Both the position numbers and the translations under genes were made by a program. Of a stretch of 64,000 nt of DNA, positions 46,870 to 57,480 are shown in pieces. Position 1 is the stretch's first letter. Each line of letters begins with the position of its first letter. The notes under the pieces were generated by a model that saw only the letters and a program-made list of their open reading frames with translations, was not told the origin of the DNA and ran no database searches. Origin of the DNA: Tricholomella constricta (taxonomy: Eukaryota > Basidiomycota > Agaricomycetes > Agaricales > Lyophyllaceae); the NCBI GenBank assembly GCA_013368375.1, contig JAACJP010000008.1:1175475-1239474 (forward strand). The letters are read 5' to 3'.

Positions 46870-47006
46870 ACTGTTGTCGTCGCCGTTGTCGTGGCGTGGT
46901 GATGGTGGTGGTGGTGGGTGGTGGTGGTCGTCACTGGTGCAGCGTGAGCGTCACAAGCACGTGCATCAGCGTTTTGCCAATATGTAACATGCCCTTTGTT
47001 AGTTGT

Positions 47007-47091
47007 GAACTGGACTAGTGGCCTAGTGGTTTAGCGCGACACGTTCAAATCCTCGATGTGACAAAGCAAGGGTTCGATTCCTGCTGGTTCA
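47007..47091 (+). ncRNA. tRNA-like sequence with Pol III A and B boxes
   Basis: tggcctagtgg (47019-47029) fits the A box and ggttcgattcc (47071-47081) the B box. Flanking gaactgg (47007-47013) and ctggttc (47084-47090) can pair over seven positions with two wobble pairs. D-arm and T-arm pairing is poor and the first stem is too far from the A box, so this is not a working tRNA. It is more likely a tRNA-derived SINE head or an internal promoter. Confidence 0.45.
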
Positions 47092-47099
47092 AATAATTT

Positions 47100-47373
47100 T
47101 GCATTAGAAAATTGCGGCGCACGGAGTCCGTTGATTCCATGCTGTCCTTGTGGATTCCATAAGGAATTTAGTCCGCGCGGATTCCAAGATTCCGTGTGTT
47201 CCACACGGAATTTGCAAGGACTCCACAAGGACTGACCTGGACTGGACTCTTGGATTTGAGTGGTGTCTCAGCCACACATTGTCCACATGGACTCCTTATG
47301 GATTCCATGGAATCCGCGGACTCCACAAGGAGTCCATGGAATCCATATGGAATTACCAGGGGGAGTGTAAAGT
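47100..47373. repeat. Right terminal repeat with GGATTCC/GGACTCC units
   Basis: Inverted counterpart of the left end. It carries many ggattcc, ggaatcc, ggactcc and ggagtcc cores and finishes with the 19-base terminal sequence in reverse complement. Confidence 0.65.
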
Positions 47374-49414
47374 CCTCCCCACGGCAAGAAAGCAAACACT
47401 ACCCCCTCCAAATCGAGCTCCTCCTGCAACAGATTCAACTCCTCGCAGGGTTGTCCACATTCCAAGCAGGAGTGCCGTTACCGCCACGTCTGCAAAAAAT
47501 GTAACTTGCAGGTTCACGGAGGCTCAAGCTGCTCCGCTCCCTCCACCTCAGGTACCTCCACATCAACTACCTCCTAAATCGGTTCCTTTCGGCATGCGGC
47601 CCAAGTATTTGCGGTTCAATAATTGGGATCCGAATGTCGAACCGCTTTGCACCACCGCGAAATGGTCTGAAACCGCCAAACCCCTTCCCAGTGTTCCTCA
47701 ACACGTCCTCGATGATCCTATCGTCTCTAAAACCATTGCCGAAAATCCTGACTTATTTCGTATCGTCACTCCTATCAATGTCGACGTCTTTGAGTCCATG
47801 CTCGAAACCCACCCCAATCAACTGTTTGTTCATTCCGTGTGCAAGGGTCTCCGCGAGGGTTTTTGGCCATTCGCCGATCCCCACCTCCATGACTACCCTC
47901 ACACTTTGGACCTCTCTTTACCCACCCCCTCTAACCCCGTGGAAGCGTCTTTTCTGCGGGATCAACGGGATATCGAGCTCGCTAAGAATCGTTTCTCTCC
48001 TAGCTTTGGCAAGGATCTCCTTCCTGGCATGTACTCCATGCCTATCCATGCCGTTCCCAAGGATAGAGGCGCAGGTTTACGCATGGTGACGAACCAATCC
48101 GCAGGGAAATATTCCCTCAACTCCATGATCGCCCATGAGGACATTGCGGGCATGCCCCTTGACAACATGTCCCATTTGGGTGCTCACCTCCTTCATCTCA
48201 GGTCCCTCTCCTCTCGTCCACTTATTCTCTTCAAATCCGACGTCGCCGAAGCTTACCGCACCATTCCCTTACACCCCTACTTCCAAATCAAACAAATTGT
48301 TACTGTCGATGGTGAGCGCCACGTCGACCGTAACAATGCCTTTGGTGGTCGTGCTTCCCTAAACAATTGGGGAGCCGTCAACAGCCTTGTCACCTGGATC
48401 GCTATCGAGATCGAGAAAATTCTCGACTTGCTCGCTTTCAATGATGACTCCTTTTCGTCTGATGATCCCGACAATTTCATCTGGTACGCCCCATATCACA
48501 AACTTCTGCCGAAGAAACAGTTCAAACTGCTTTCTTTGTGGGATAAACTCGGCATTCCTCACAAGGCCTCCAAACAAATTTCCGGTGCTCCTCTGGTCAT
48601 CATCGGTATCTGTGTCAATCCCAACGCGATGACCTTAACCCTTTCTGACGAATCCCGCCTCCTCCTTATCGCTGAGCTTCGTCGCTTTGCCGATCGTCAG
48701 GGTAAGAAATCTAGGTATTTCACTGTCCGCGATTGGCAATGTCTCGCTGGTTGGGCCAACTGGTCTTTCAACGTCTTTCCACTTCTTCGTCCTTGCCTTG
48801 GCAACATCTACCCAAAGATAGCCCCGCATCTCAACAAACCAAATGCTCACATCTGGTGCAACCAAGCCATTCGTTCCGACCTCTTGTGGGCAGCTGACCA
48901 CCTTCAAAATGCTACGGGCATCCATCTCATTGAGTCCCAAGTCTGGTCAGAGGATGACGCTGACATCGTTCTTTACTGCGATGCTTGTCTCTCTGGCATG
49001 GCCTTCTGGTACCCCAGCACGTCTATGGCGTTTTACTCTGACGTGCCGCTCGACACTCAACAGAACCTCATCTTCTTCTTTGAGGCTCTTTGTGTCGTTT
49101 CTGCCGTTCTTGACGCCTGCAACATTCTTACATCTCCCTCAAAAATTCTTGTTTACACCGACAACGACAACACGGTAAAGATCTTCAATTCTTTGCACGC
49201 CAAACCGCTTTACAATATGTTGGTACGCACCCTGGCCGACGTTATGATCAAGTACGATCATCAAGTGCGTATTCTTCACGTTCCTGGCGATAAAAATGTC
49301 GTTGCCGATCTCCTCTCCCGTCAAAACTTTGATCGCGCCTTGGTCGTTGAACCTGAATTGGAGATAACACCTTTTCAACCCCCTCTTAACTTGCTGGGGG
49401 CAGTCAAAAAATGA
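47374..49414 (+). CDS. Reverse transc‌riptase-RNase H of the YR retrotransposon
   Basis: Open without a stop from the edge of the nested element to 49414. The RT palm shows LFKSDVAEAYRTIPLHP (motif A Asp) and LLAFNDDSFSSD (motif C, the Asp pair kept but Phe-Asn in place of the usual Tyr-x). Fingers and upstream parts read GMYSMPIHAVPKDRGAGLRM and VTNQSAGKYSLNSMIAHEDI. The RNase H part follows with IVLYCDACLSGMAFWYP, IFFFEALCVVSA, ILVYTDNDNTVKIF and HVPGDKNVVADLLSRQ, which supplies the D-E-D-D residues. RNase H placed after RT and followed by a recombinase is the DIRS/Ngaro arrangement. The natural start may be the Met of MRPKYLRFNNWDPN (near 47594) or further upstream within gag. The stop TGA overlaps the ATG of the next frame (ATGA at 49411-49414). 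Confidence 0.82.
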
Positions 49415-50416
49415 TTTCCTCCGGGGTTCGACCACGCCAGCCCGTCCGGGAAAAGTGGTCTCGCGAAAGACTCATTCGCGAACGTTCCATCGCCCTCGGT
49501 TGTGCCATTGACAATCGTACTTGGAAAAACTATGGGTCTGCTCTGAATTCTTATCTCAGCTTCGTTCACTTGCACGACTTCCCTCTTGAACCCAACTCCG
49601 ACACCTTATCCCCTCTTCACTGTATACATGTGCCATCACATCAAACCCAGATCGGTCGGCACTTACCTCTCGGGCATATGCAACCAACTTGAACCATTCT
49701 TTCCTGAAGTTCGTGCATTTCACAACTCTGGCCTTGTCACTAAAACACTTGCCGGTTGTTTACGTCTTCGAGCGGTCCCTACCTCTCGAAAATCAGCCTT
49801 AGACCGTGACAACCTTCTACATGTTCTCAATCACTATTCGAACTCAACGCTACATGACGATCTCCTTTTCGTCTCCCAACTGCTCACGGGGTTTTACGCT
49901 CTGCTTCGTTTGGGTGAATTAACCGTTCCCGACGACAGATCGTTGCGTGATGACCGAAAGGTTTCCAAGATTTGGACTTTCCAAATTCACCATGACCGGT
50001 ATGAGTTTACCTTACCCTGTCATAAAGCCGACCGCTTCTTTGAAGGAAACCGTATCATCGTCAAGGGGAACGATCATCCAACAAACCCCCTCCCTCACTT
50101 CCAATCATATATCAACTCCCGTAACCGCCTCTTTCCTCTCTCTCGAGAGCTTTGGCTTACCGGGAACGGAACAACCCCCACTCGTTCTTTCTTTATCAAC
50201 CGCCTCCGCCTTTTTTTCGACAGTTCCATCGCGGGTCAGTCAATGCGTGCAGGCGGTGCCACCTTTTTGGCCGAGTGTGGCGTCGCCCCTCACATCATTC
50301 AGGCGACGGGTCGTTGGTCCTCCAAGGCCTTCCAGGTCTACATTCGAAAAAATCCAGTACTTATCCAAGCCCTACTTTTCGCAACCCAATCTCGAAACAA
50401 TTTCTATTGTCATTAA
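49411..50416 (+). pseudogene. Tyrosine recombinase of the YR retrotransposon, one-base frameshift
   Basis: The first part reads MISSGVRPRQPVREKWSRER, RTWKNYGSALNSYLSFVHLH and EPNSDTLS. The rest is one frame over: LFTVYMCHHIKPRSVGTYLS, GFYALLRLGELTVPDD (box I Arg), GQSMRAGGATFLAECGVAPH (box II Arg, with Gln where most recombinases have His) and ATGRWSSKAFQVYIRKNP (candidate nucleophile Tyr). The change of frame falls at the tatcccctc run near 49605-49612, consistent with one extra C. The enzyme would insert circular cDNA without a DDE integrase. It is dead as written, unless the C run is a sequence error. Confidence 0.75.
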
Positions 50417-50700
50417 CTACTTACCATTTCGGACACCAACAGACTTTCTATTTTATCTTCGATCATCTGGCCCACCCTCTTCGGACATCCTGCCTCCCTC
50501 ACGCTGTGACCTTCTACACCCCTCTTTTGCCTTCTCTCGGACTTCATTGGACATTTGTTCTTACCACCGGACAATTTACTGGACAATTACGCTACGCCTG
50601 TTTCTTTCTTTCTTTATTTGTTCCTCCTCAACATCGTTCCTCAATCTTAAACCCTATTTCTTTATAGCATATAGCCGTACCTGAACAAATACATCACCCG

Positions 50701-51649
50701 GATCTGGGACTGGCTTAATCAGCCCTCCCGCGGCACGATCCGGACTTCGCTATATTTCCCGCCTGTCGGTTCATCGCTGGATAAAATCATTGGTTCCAAT
50801 ATCCTCGACATATGATCGACGATTTTGTTGCGATCATATTGTGTGACATCACGTGCCCGTAAGCGCCACACTCGACGACGCGAACGAGATAGTGCAGCGG
50901 TACGATAGGTAATATAGATACAATATAAGCACATTTATACTACATAGCAAGCACGACGATCAAGAAGGAAAGCGAGACGCAACAAGGTTGCGCAGATACG
51001 GTCCAAGAAAACGCAAGAAAAATCAAAGTTTGCGCTGTAGTGCCTTAAGTTAGATCAGAAACTGTCGAAGGTTGGTCCATCAGTTGTCGCGGGGTACATG
51101 AGATGCTCCTGCAACGGGGTCACAATCCTTCATGACGACATCAGCGTCAAGGCCGAATGGCGGCGCGGGAGCGCTGACGACGACGGGCGGCGTTGGGTCA
51201 ACGTCCATCGCGTTTTCGTCCAGCACGGTGGTCGCGTCTTGCGGTTTCATAAGAACCAAAAGGAAAAAAAATTGGAATAGGCGCACCAGGTGATGGCGGG
51301 GCCGCGACGGTAGCCGGCGTTGGCGCCTGAGGGCTGGAGTCGATGTCCATTGGGGTGAAAGAGTTGTTGTCCGTGGCTGTAGGCATGGTAAGCAGTACCG
51401 TGCAGTAATCATGCATGCACTCACCATTGCCAGGTGAATTCTGCAACACAGGTCCTGGGGTGTCAAGTAGCAGCATTGTGAAGTCTATTCATCATCAGAA
51501 CAGAGTTTCCAAGAGTAAGAGGGACTCACCAGTCATTGGGAATAGGTGGTGGGCAGAGGCAGGTAAGGTGGTGATGAAAAAATGCAACATTTGGTCTCGT
51601 TATGCCTTCGTTTACCAAAAGCCTCCCATCAACCAACGACATCATGAGT
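50701..51649. other. Spacer after the retrotransposon
   Basis: Includes a small inverted pair (atgatcgacgatt ... gcgatcatat, 50811-50840). Minus-strand frames near 51080-51476 are Pro/Thr-rich and unrecognised. No gene called. Confidence 0.3.
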
Positions 51650-52380
51650 GCTCGTCTCGCGCAGAGGTTGTCGATGATGACGGGCGCGCGCTCGCGTGGC
51701 GAGGGCCCACGAAGCTGCATTTTACCCCGAATGGCAATGGTTCCCTAATGCGCCATCGAACGCGACGCTCGTCTTGCCCAACCTTCAAACTCTGATGCTC
51801 CAATACACACCATTCAAATAGTCCTCGCCGATGCTTCGGACGAATCTTCATACGTTGACGCTTCGCGCTCTTCCTACGTCACATCACCCACTTGATCAAA
51901 TACTCTACGTAGTAGCCAACAATCCTTCCCTCGATCGAGTCCCTCACACTTCATTTTCAGGGTGTCCTCCCCTTAATGCACACCACCCTCGCGCACGTAA
52001 AGAAATTCCACGTCAGTGGGCACTTCATCCTCAGCCAACTCGTGGATATCCTCGTCCTCCCTGCCCTTGTAGACCCGACCTTCGGTATCGAAGCCCGCGA
52101 GCCCATCGAAGACACCATCACCAACCTCCTCACGCGGTCCTCCGCCCTGTCACTCACCCACCTCTCCATCGCATACGGCACCGCCATCAATCCCGCCTCG
52201 TTCTATTACGGCCCAGCGGGACCATGATCTCTTGGAACACGCTCCTCGTCGACCTCGCACATCTCCAGAGTAGGCACATCGGCGGGACGCCCCTGGAGCC
52301 CCTTCTTGTGGCCCTCGGCGTGCCGGACGACGACACCAACCAGATGACCACGTGGGGTCCACGGACGGGTGAGACGATGG
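51650..52380 (+). pseudogene. F-box/LRR protein relic
   Basis: Leucine-rich pieces occur in different frames: APSNATLVLPNLQTLMLQYT, MLRTNLHTLTLRALPTSHHP and LDQILYVVANNPSLD. A frame change near 51945 leads to HFILSQLVDILVLPALVDPT, FGIEAREPIEDTITNLLTRS and SALSLTHLSIAYGTA, and then TMISWNTLLVDLAHLQ. The N-terminal F-box is absent. It is a degraded fragment lying tail to tail with the BCS1 relic. Confidence 0.55.
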
Positions 52381-52539
52381 AGAGACGCGCGAACGGCGAG
52401 GCTGTCAGCGGCGGCGATAACTGGGCTGGTCATAGGGGAAGTAGTTGTTGGGGAGGTGTATCTCCTGATGTCGTCGTCGTGCCCCGCGGGGATGGCGATC
52501 TCGACCTCAATCTCGATCTTTGCGGTTGTGTTGGTTGTC

Positions 52540-53411
52540 TCTCGCATATCTCTCTCCGCAATTACCCACTCTCCGACACCATTCGCAGCAGCCTCCGGCT
52601 GCGACTTGTTCTTCAACAAATTTGCACAGGGTACATCAGCTACACATGATATTGAATTCAAAGGGAAAACACATACAGCCTTGAAGCGCCGCGACGCTGA
52701 ACTCCTCTTCTGGCACGCCGTCCGCAAACTTCTTCGCGAGAATACCCAGCGTCACCGCATCGAGCGGCATGGCCGAGTGCTGACTCGAAAGAATATGCTC
52801 CTCAACGGGCGGGCGCAGGTACGTCTGGTTGCTCACGCCAAACTGGCGCAACAGGTTCGCCGTCATCGATGTCGGAGCCGTAGGGAACAGTGGGGCAGTG
52901 CCTCCAATGGGCGATGAGGGGGTGGGAGACGAGAGGGGTGTTGACGAGAAATGACGATGCCACAGAGGACGAGGAGAAGGAAGGCGACATTGACCAGAGC
53001 GTCGAGGATGGGCGAGAGTCGGAGCCGTTGCTCGAACCGTGCCCGAAGGAGCTGCCGGGCGCGGGCGAAGTCGACTCAGCTTCGGCCTCGGTAAGGTCAT
53101 CCTCTGTCGATGGGAAGAAGTTGCGGAAGAGCGCCTCGGCCTGCCACTTGCTTGCGTTCTTGAACTCGACCCAAACGTCCATACGCCCAGGACGCGACAA
53201 TGCGGGGTCGAGCCGATCAAGATGATTGGTCGTTCTGAATGGGCAGCAAGCGTGTAAGCGTCGTGCATTAACCGGTAGTTGAGATTGATTACGCACGCGA
53301 AGAGAAGTCGGCCCTCAGCAGCCGCCACGCCGTCAAGGGCGTTGAGCAACCCAGTCAAACTCAGCGCGTTCACATCAGACAGCTGTTCGCCCCTGCGGTT
53401 CCTGCCTCCAC
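52540..53411 (-). pseudogene. BCS1-like AAA ATPase, C-terminal fragment
   Basis: Reads GGRNRRGEQLSDVNALSLTG, LLNALDGVAAAEGRLLFATT (spliced), NHLDRLDPALSRPGRMDVWV and EFKNASKWQAEALFRNFFPS. After a Ser-rich stretch another frame gives LLRQFGVSNQTYLRPPVEEH, LGILAKKFADGVPEEEFSVA, then LLKNKSQPEAAANGVGEWVI and AERDMRE. The sensor-1 region and Arg-finger string SRPGRMD are present. The transmembrane N terminus, BCS1 domain and Walker A loop are missing, and the frame changes near 52900-52960. BCS1 proteins are mitochondrial inner-membrane AAA translocases; this piece cannot function. Confidence 0.7.
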
Positions 53412-56209
53412 GAATACCATCGTACGGGTGCTGAACGATGCGGACAAACACAGCGACAGTTGCCTCTTGGTTCAAAACGTGGTCGATGATGGTCGAGGGC
53501 GAAGGCTGCGAGCCCAATAACGACAGCACAGAGGGCATTCAGAACCCGCACGGCCTCCACAGGCATCACTGTGCCCGCATCCCGCTCCTTGACGTACGGC
53601 GCTAGAACATCGATGGGATCGACTTCGGCGCGCTTGGGACTGTGGACCGACACTCCACCGCTGATGCGGGCACAAAGCGCTTCCTTGAGGAGACCTGGCC
53701 GCGACGCTGCTGTTGACATTTGATTGTAAGTCAGGACTAGCCGTGTAAGTCGTAAATGGGATTCAAGAAGTGAGATCAGACGTCGAGCATCACCATACCG
53801 TCGAGCTGCATATAGGTTCCTGAGGCTCTAGCTGTCAGAGTATATTGACGACACGAGAGGGTGATGGTAGAGCTCGTCGCCTTGAAGAGCAGGACATCAA
53901 CAACAGCTTGGCTGAGGGCTACAAAAGGACGCTCCTCCAGCGTTGGCGGGGCATGCTCCAGAACCTCGAGGTACATCGCTGTCACTCGCCTGCCGATCTC
54001 AAAACGATCACCAAGCTGAGCGTACTTCCATCCCAGGTGTTCGACCCAGATCTCCGTATGGATAAAATGTGCTGCCCGGAGCAATACATCTTCCTTGAGC
54101 TGCTGCAGACGTGGATTGTCGGGAAGCACGGACGCCGCGGCCTCACGGTAAAGCTGCTGGACTGGATGCAAAGGCTCAAGCGTCATTGTATAATGTTCCG
54201 TCGCACGCCCCGCCGCCAAGGCGCCCGAGGCAAAGCCTGCTGCGCGCTCGTCGCCAAATAATGCTGTCATCGAGCGTATGTAGAGCCAGACCCTGTTGGA
54301 GCAGTTCGGGAGTGCAAGCAAATCTGACAGGACGCTCGTGGCAGAGATGATGAGCTGAGGGCGAGGCTGCGTCCGTGTACGTGGATCAGCCGGGGAAAGT
54401 GCGTCTTCGAGGATCATTGTAGTAAGTTGCGACTCGGTCACTGTATGCGCAACGACAGGCTCGCCCGTTTCCAATGCTTGCATGAGTTGCTCCGCTTGCG
54501 CCGGACTGTCCTGAATGAGGCTTCGCACGAGATCGAGGCAGCGCATGACAACTTCTCCGTCACCTCCTTCATTGGGCTCGATACCCACGTCCTCCAGCTT
54601 GATCACCTTTACTTGTGAGCCGTCCGGTTCGCCCAAAGAACACGTCCTGATATGCACCCCCTGCACTTGTTCCAGATCCTGAGAGCATGCGACGATGGTT
54701 GACGTAGTCTGTTAGAAGCTCCAAGGTAAGTTTTCTCCGGAGTGCTCATGCTGCCAGAGGATGACGGCGTAATCGCCACCGTCGCTCAGAGAGCGTCCCA
54801 TCGAACGTGTGGAGAGTGTGCTTCCACCAGGAAGTTTGATCGGTATGTTCGTATAAACTACCTCGGTGGTTCTCTGTCGATCCAGCTTTTCGTATAGTGC
54901 GTGTGCTCCGGAGCATGCGCTGAGGGGAACGACTTGGGTGAAAGTCGGAAGCTTGTCGGTGTAATAGAAGACATGGCTGACACAGACGTCGTGTTCTTCG
55001 GATATGCTTTCGGCTTCATTGATCATGAGGTGGGAAGCTATGGAAAGTGTGTCATAGTCAAGGAAACCGGAGGCGGTCATGGAACGAAGGAGGCGGATAA
55101 GGGGCTTGAAGTGAATGGGAAAGCGAGGTCAGGCAACGTCAAAGATGGCGCGGCGAGCGGTATCGTTGTGCCAATCGGCCTGCCAGTACTGCGCGCAAAT
55201 TTCAGAGATAGATTGAGACTCTGCTGCACCCGAACAAGGATATCCAGATGTCGACGAGCTCCTCTAAGTTGGCGAATTCTTCGACAGGGACAAGCTCAAC
55301 AAGTGCGATGATCAAACCTTTGTCAACGTGATTTCATGAGTCTGATGAAGGACAGATATCTGAAGAAAGACATACCTTTGAGGACAGACCTGAATGCTAT
55401 AGCATTTGGATCCGTCGCGGTCGAAGTTCGGGCTGAGGCACCTATCTGACAATCTCTTATGTGGTAACTCCTAAGCTTTGGAGTAAGATCGGCTTGCGTC
55501 GGGCATAACTTTTGCAAAGAACATGCAGTAAGACTCCGGGAGCTCCTTCAGTTCCCCCGCCCGCCCAATAAGCCTCGAGAGCACATACGCCTATGCAAGA
55601 GACGTGCAAACGTACATGGGGTCTCCGGAGTGCTCCATAACCACGTCGTGTATCCGATTGAGCGACTCTGGGAATGCGGTATATATATCCTTTTGCATGG
55701 GATCCGCTGGAACCTCAATTGCGTTGGGGCCACCGATCGTCTCGAGCCGAGTACCTCGATCATGAGGAGCCGCCAGAGGGCAGAGGAGTCTTCCAGGCCC
55801 TCCTCGTCCAGAAGCAATCGTGTATTTGTCTGCAGAAGCCCTAAGTTCCTTGCAGTGCCCGTCTCGAAAATCTTCTCCACCAAGTTCCCGTACATGGCAC
55901 ATATCCCCACATGGTCCAGAAGAGTACCTCCAAGATGACCAATTGCTCCCTGACGTTTTGTTTTGCCCACCGCAAAGCGATTTTGGGTTGACTGCTCATG
56001 GAGTCAGGCAACTCCTCTACCGCCTTACGCACGTATTCCTCGAGCAGTGATTGGGCAAAAGCAGGCCCGTTGGGGATGAGTTTGGGTAGAAATTTGGTTG
56101 CGATGGTGTAAATGGGGTCGGTTGAGTTATCAAGGCGCGGGATAGTGGTATGAGCACACGAAAGACGGAAAGGTATGTGTAGTGTCGAAGATTGGCTGGA
56201 ACACGACAT
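53412..56209 (-). pseudogene. NUP188: Nucleoporin Nup188 relic
   Basis: Fragments in order along the minus strand: PIYTIATKFLPKLIPNGPAF, LEVLFWTMWGYVPCTGT, LVEKIFETGTARNLGLLQTN, GLEDSSALWRLLMIEVL, RLETIGGPNAIEVPADPMQK, DPNAIAFRSVLKG, MTASGFLDYDTLSIASHLMI, PTFTQVVPLSACSGAHALYE, RVWLYIRSMTALFGDERAAG, HTEIWVEHLGWKYAQLGDRF, EALCARISGGVSVHSPKRAE and NQEATVAVFVRIVQHPYDGI. These follow the Nup188 scaffold. Frame changes occur between PCTGT and LVEKIF (near 55893) and after IEVL (near 55744). A short internal stop ends one exon at 53776. The N-terminal part is missing, and the C-terminal end runs straight into BCS1 sequence. An intact NUP188, an essential-class nuclear pore component, must lie elsewhere. 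Confidence 0.75.
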
Positions 56210-56369
56210 GAGTAGTTACTTTCCCTGGTACGTCGTCGTCGTCGTCGCTGGCAGCCGTTGGGACTGTGGCATCATCGAAGTCCTCCTCGCCGAACAAATA
56301 TTAATTGGCAGAGTCTGTGCCGATGCTGGAGGCTGGTTTGCCCACGTAGCTTGAATGACAAGTGTTTCT

Positions 56370-57480
56370 TCATTCGTGCAGTAGCTCGTGACGATATCCA
56401 AGAAGGCGAGAGAGGAAGGTGGCGAGCTCGTCGTCTCCGTTGTCCTGTGTTTGGGCTCGATTTCGGTGCTTAAACAAAAGAGGAAACAGATTCGTAGGGC
56501 TCAAGGAATTTGATCCGGACGGCTGGGTGTGGATGCTCGACGTGGTGGATCGGGTAGTAGTATATGCACGGATGGCTTTTTCCTTGAGTTTCTGGAGTAC
56601 GCCCTGTAGATAATCGCTCAACTTTGATTGGTATATGGGACAACGACTGCTGAGGGCGACTTTGGCGCTGCGACTGCTGCATAGGGCGCTCGAACAGCTC
56701 CACTGCACGTGTCAGATCCTGCAGAGCGCTAGCGCTACGTTCGAGTTCGGGGAGCGGGTGCCGACTGTTCCTACGATGATCTGCGGTTGGAGGCGATGTG
56801 ATGAGCAAAACAGAGAAAAAAGGAAGAGAAGGAGTGAAAAGGCACGCACGGCTGCAGAGCACGTATGATACATCAAGTACCACGCACACATCGCCATCTC
56901 CGCACAGCGGGTCAAACTGGCGGGCGGATGCCTTGATAATAAATGACGCACAGCGGTACGCGGTCAAGAAGGAGCGAAGGCGCTTGATCAGGAGCGGGTT
57001 CGAGGGGTGGGAGGTGGTCCAGCATCACCTGCGCCCTGCGGTGGAGGTATACCATCGCTAGAAATGAGTGTTAAATTAAGCGGGTAGAGAAGAGAGGGTT
57101 TGAGTGACATGATACTGACGATGCGGTATGCAAGCTCAAGTAATACGCCTCTTCTCCGTCCTCGAGCGAGATGTAGGGCTTGAACGAGGTCGGAACGACA
57201 CCTCGCGCACTTTGCGGTTGAGCTCGAGCACGGTGGTGTAACTAGGCGACTTGGCGACGAGCATCGTGACCGCGACGGCAAGGAACACGTCTCACCCGAA
57301 AGTGTATTTCATTCTCCAGACTGCAAGTGGATCGTTAGAGATATCTCCGTACTACACGAGGAGATGCATGTCAAACCCAGAAACGAATAGAATTCAATCC
57401 GAAGGGGGCGCACCAATCTCGACAACGGAGATCATAGACAAAGCCAGCCTTGAAGTCGCTAGCCAACTCCTGCGCGATGA
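56370..57480 (-). pseudogene. Fungal-specific transcription factor relic (Fungal_trans region)
   Basis: Pieces in several frames: VWRMKYTFG, TMLVAKSPSYTTVLELNRKV, SNPLLIKRLRSFLTAYRCAS, FIIKASARQFDPLCGDGDVC, VGTVGTRSPNSNVALAL, DLTRAVELFERPMQQSQRQS, LSDYLQGVLQKLKEKAIRAY. The order follows the middle homology region of Zn2Cys6 regulators. The zinc-cluster DNA-binding domain is not present, and no single splice pattern restores an open frame. It is another truncated host gene in the same orientation as the Nup188 and BCS1 pieces. Confidence 0.55.

Larger units (their letters stand above)
44955..47373. mobile_element. 2.4 kb element with terminal inverted repeats nested in gag
   Basis: Begins ACTTTACACTCCCCCTGGT (44955-44973) and ends with its exact reverse complement (47355-47373): 19 perfect bases, then an imperfect continuation of about 100 bases. 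That continuation is made of alternating GGATTCC and GGAGTCC/GGACTCC units at both ends. The interior has no transposase frame. It holds a GTG/GTC triplet tract, a 90-base direct repeat around the tract, and Pol III-like boxes near the right end. It is a non-autonomous DNA element. No target-site duplication could be recognised at the two flanks (ccagt / cctcc). Confidence 0.68.
43541..50700 (+). mobile_element. DIRS/Ngaro-type tyrosine-recombinase retrotransposon
   Basis: Order gag, reverse transcriptase-RNase H, tyrosine recombinase, with no aspartic protease or DDE integrase, which is diagnostic of the YR retrotransposon order. A structured leader (inverted repeat 43541-43632) precedes gag. 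gag is interrupted by another element (44955-47373), and gag and the recombinase each carry a frameshift, so this copy should not move by itself. Outer limits are approximate. The split direct or inverted repeats that would separate Ngaro from DIRS were not found. Confidence 0.78.

Noticed and set aside
45818..46902. Long open frames on both strands (up to 341 codons) in the triplet-rich tract
   Set aside because: Translations are Val/Arg/Gly or Thr/His/Arg monotony; openness follows from the absence of A on one strand, not from coding.
47007..47091. A working tRNA gene
   Set aside because: A and B boxes are good, but D and T stems do not pair properly and the outer stem is too far from the A box.
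44955..47373. CRISPR-like array at the repeated GGATTCC/GGACTCC units
   Set aside because: Units are seven bases with irregular spacing in a eukaryotic transposon end; no conserved long repeat or unique spacers.
51831..52649. 272-codon plus-strand open frame as an intact gene
   Set aside because: Only the first 40 residues are leucine-rich and protein-like; after that the sensible sequence is in another frame and the rest lies opposite the BCS1 relic.
53845..54261. 138-codon plus-strand frame
   Set aside because: It lies exactly opposite the conserved Nup188 segment and has no domain of its own.
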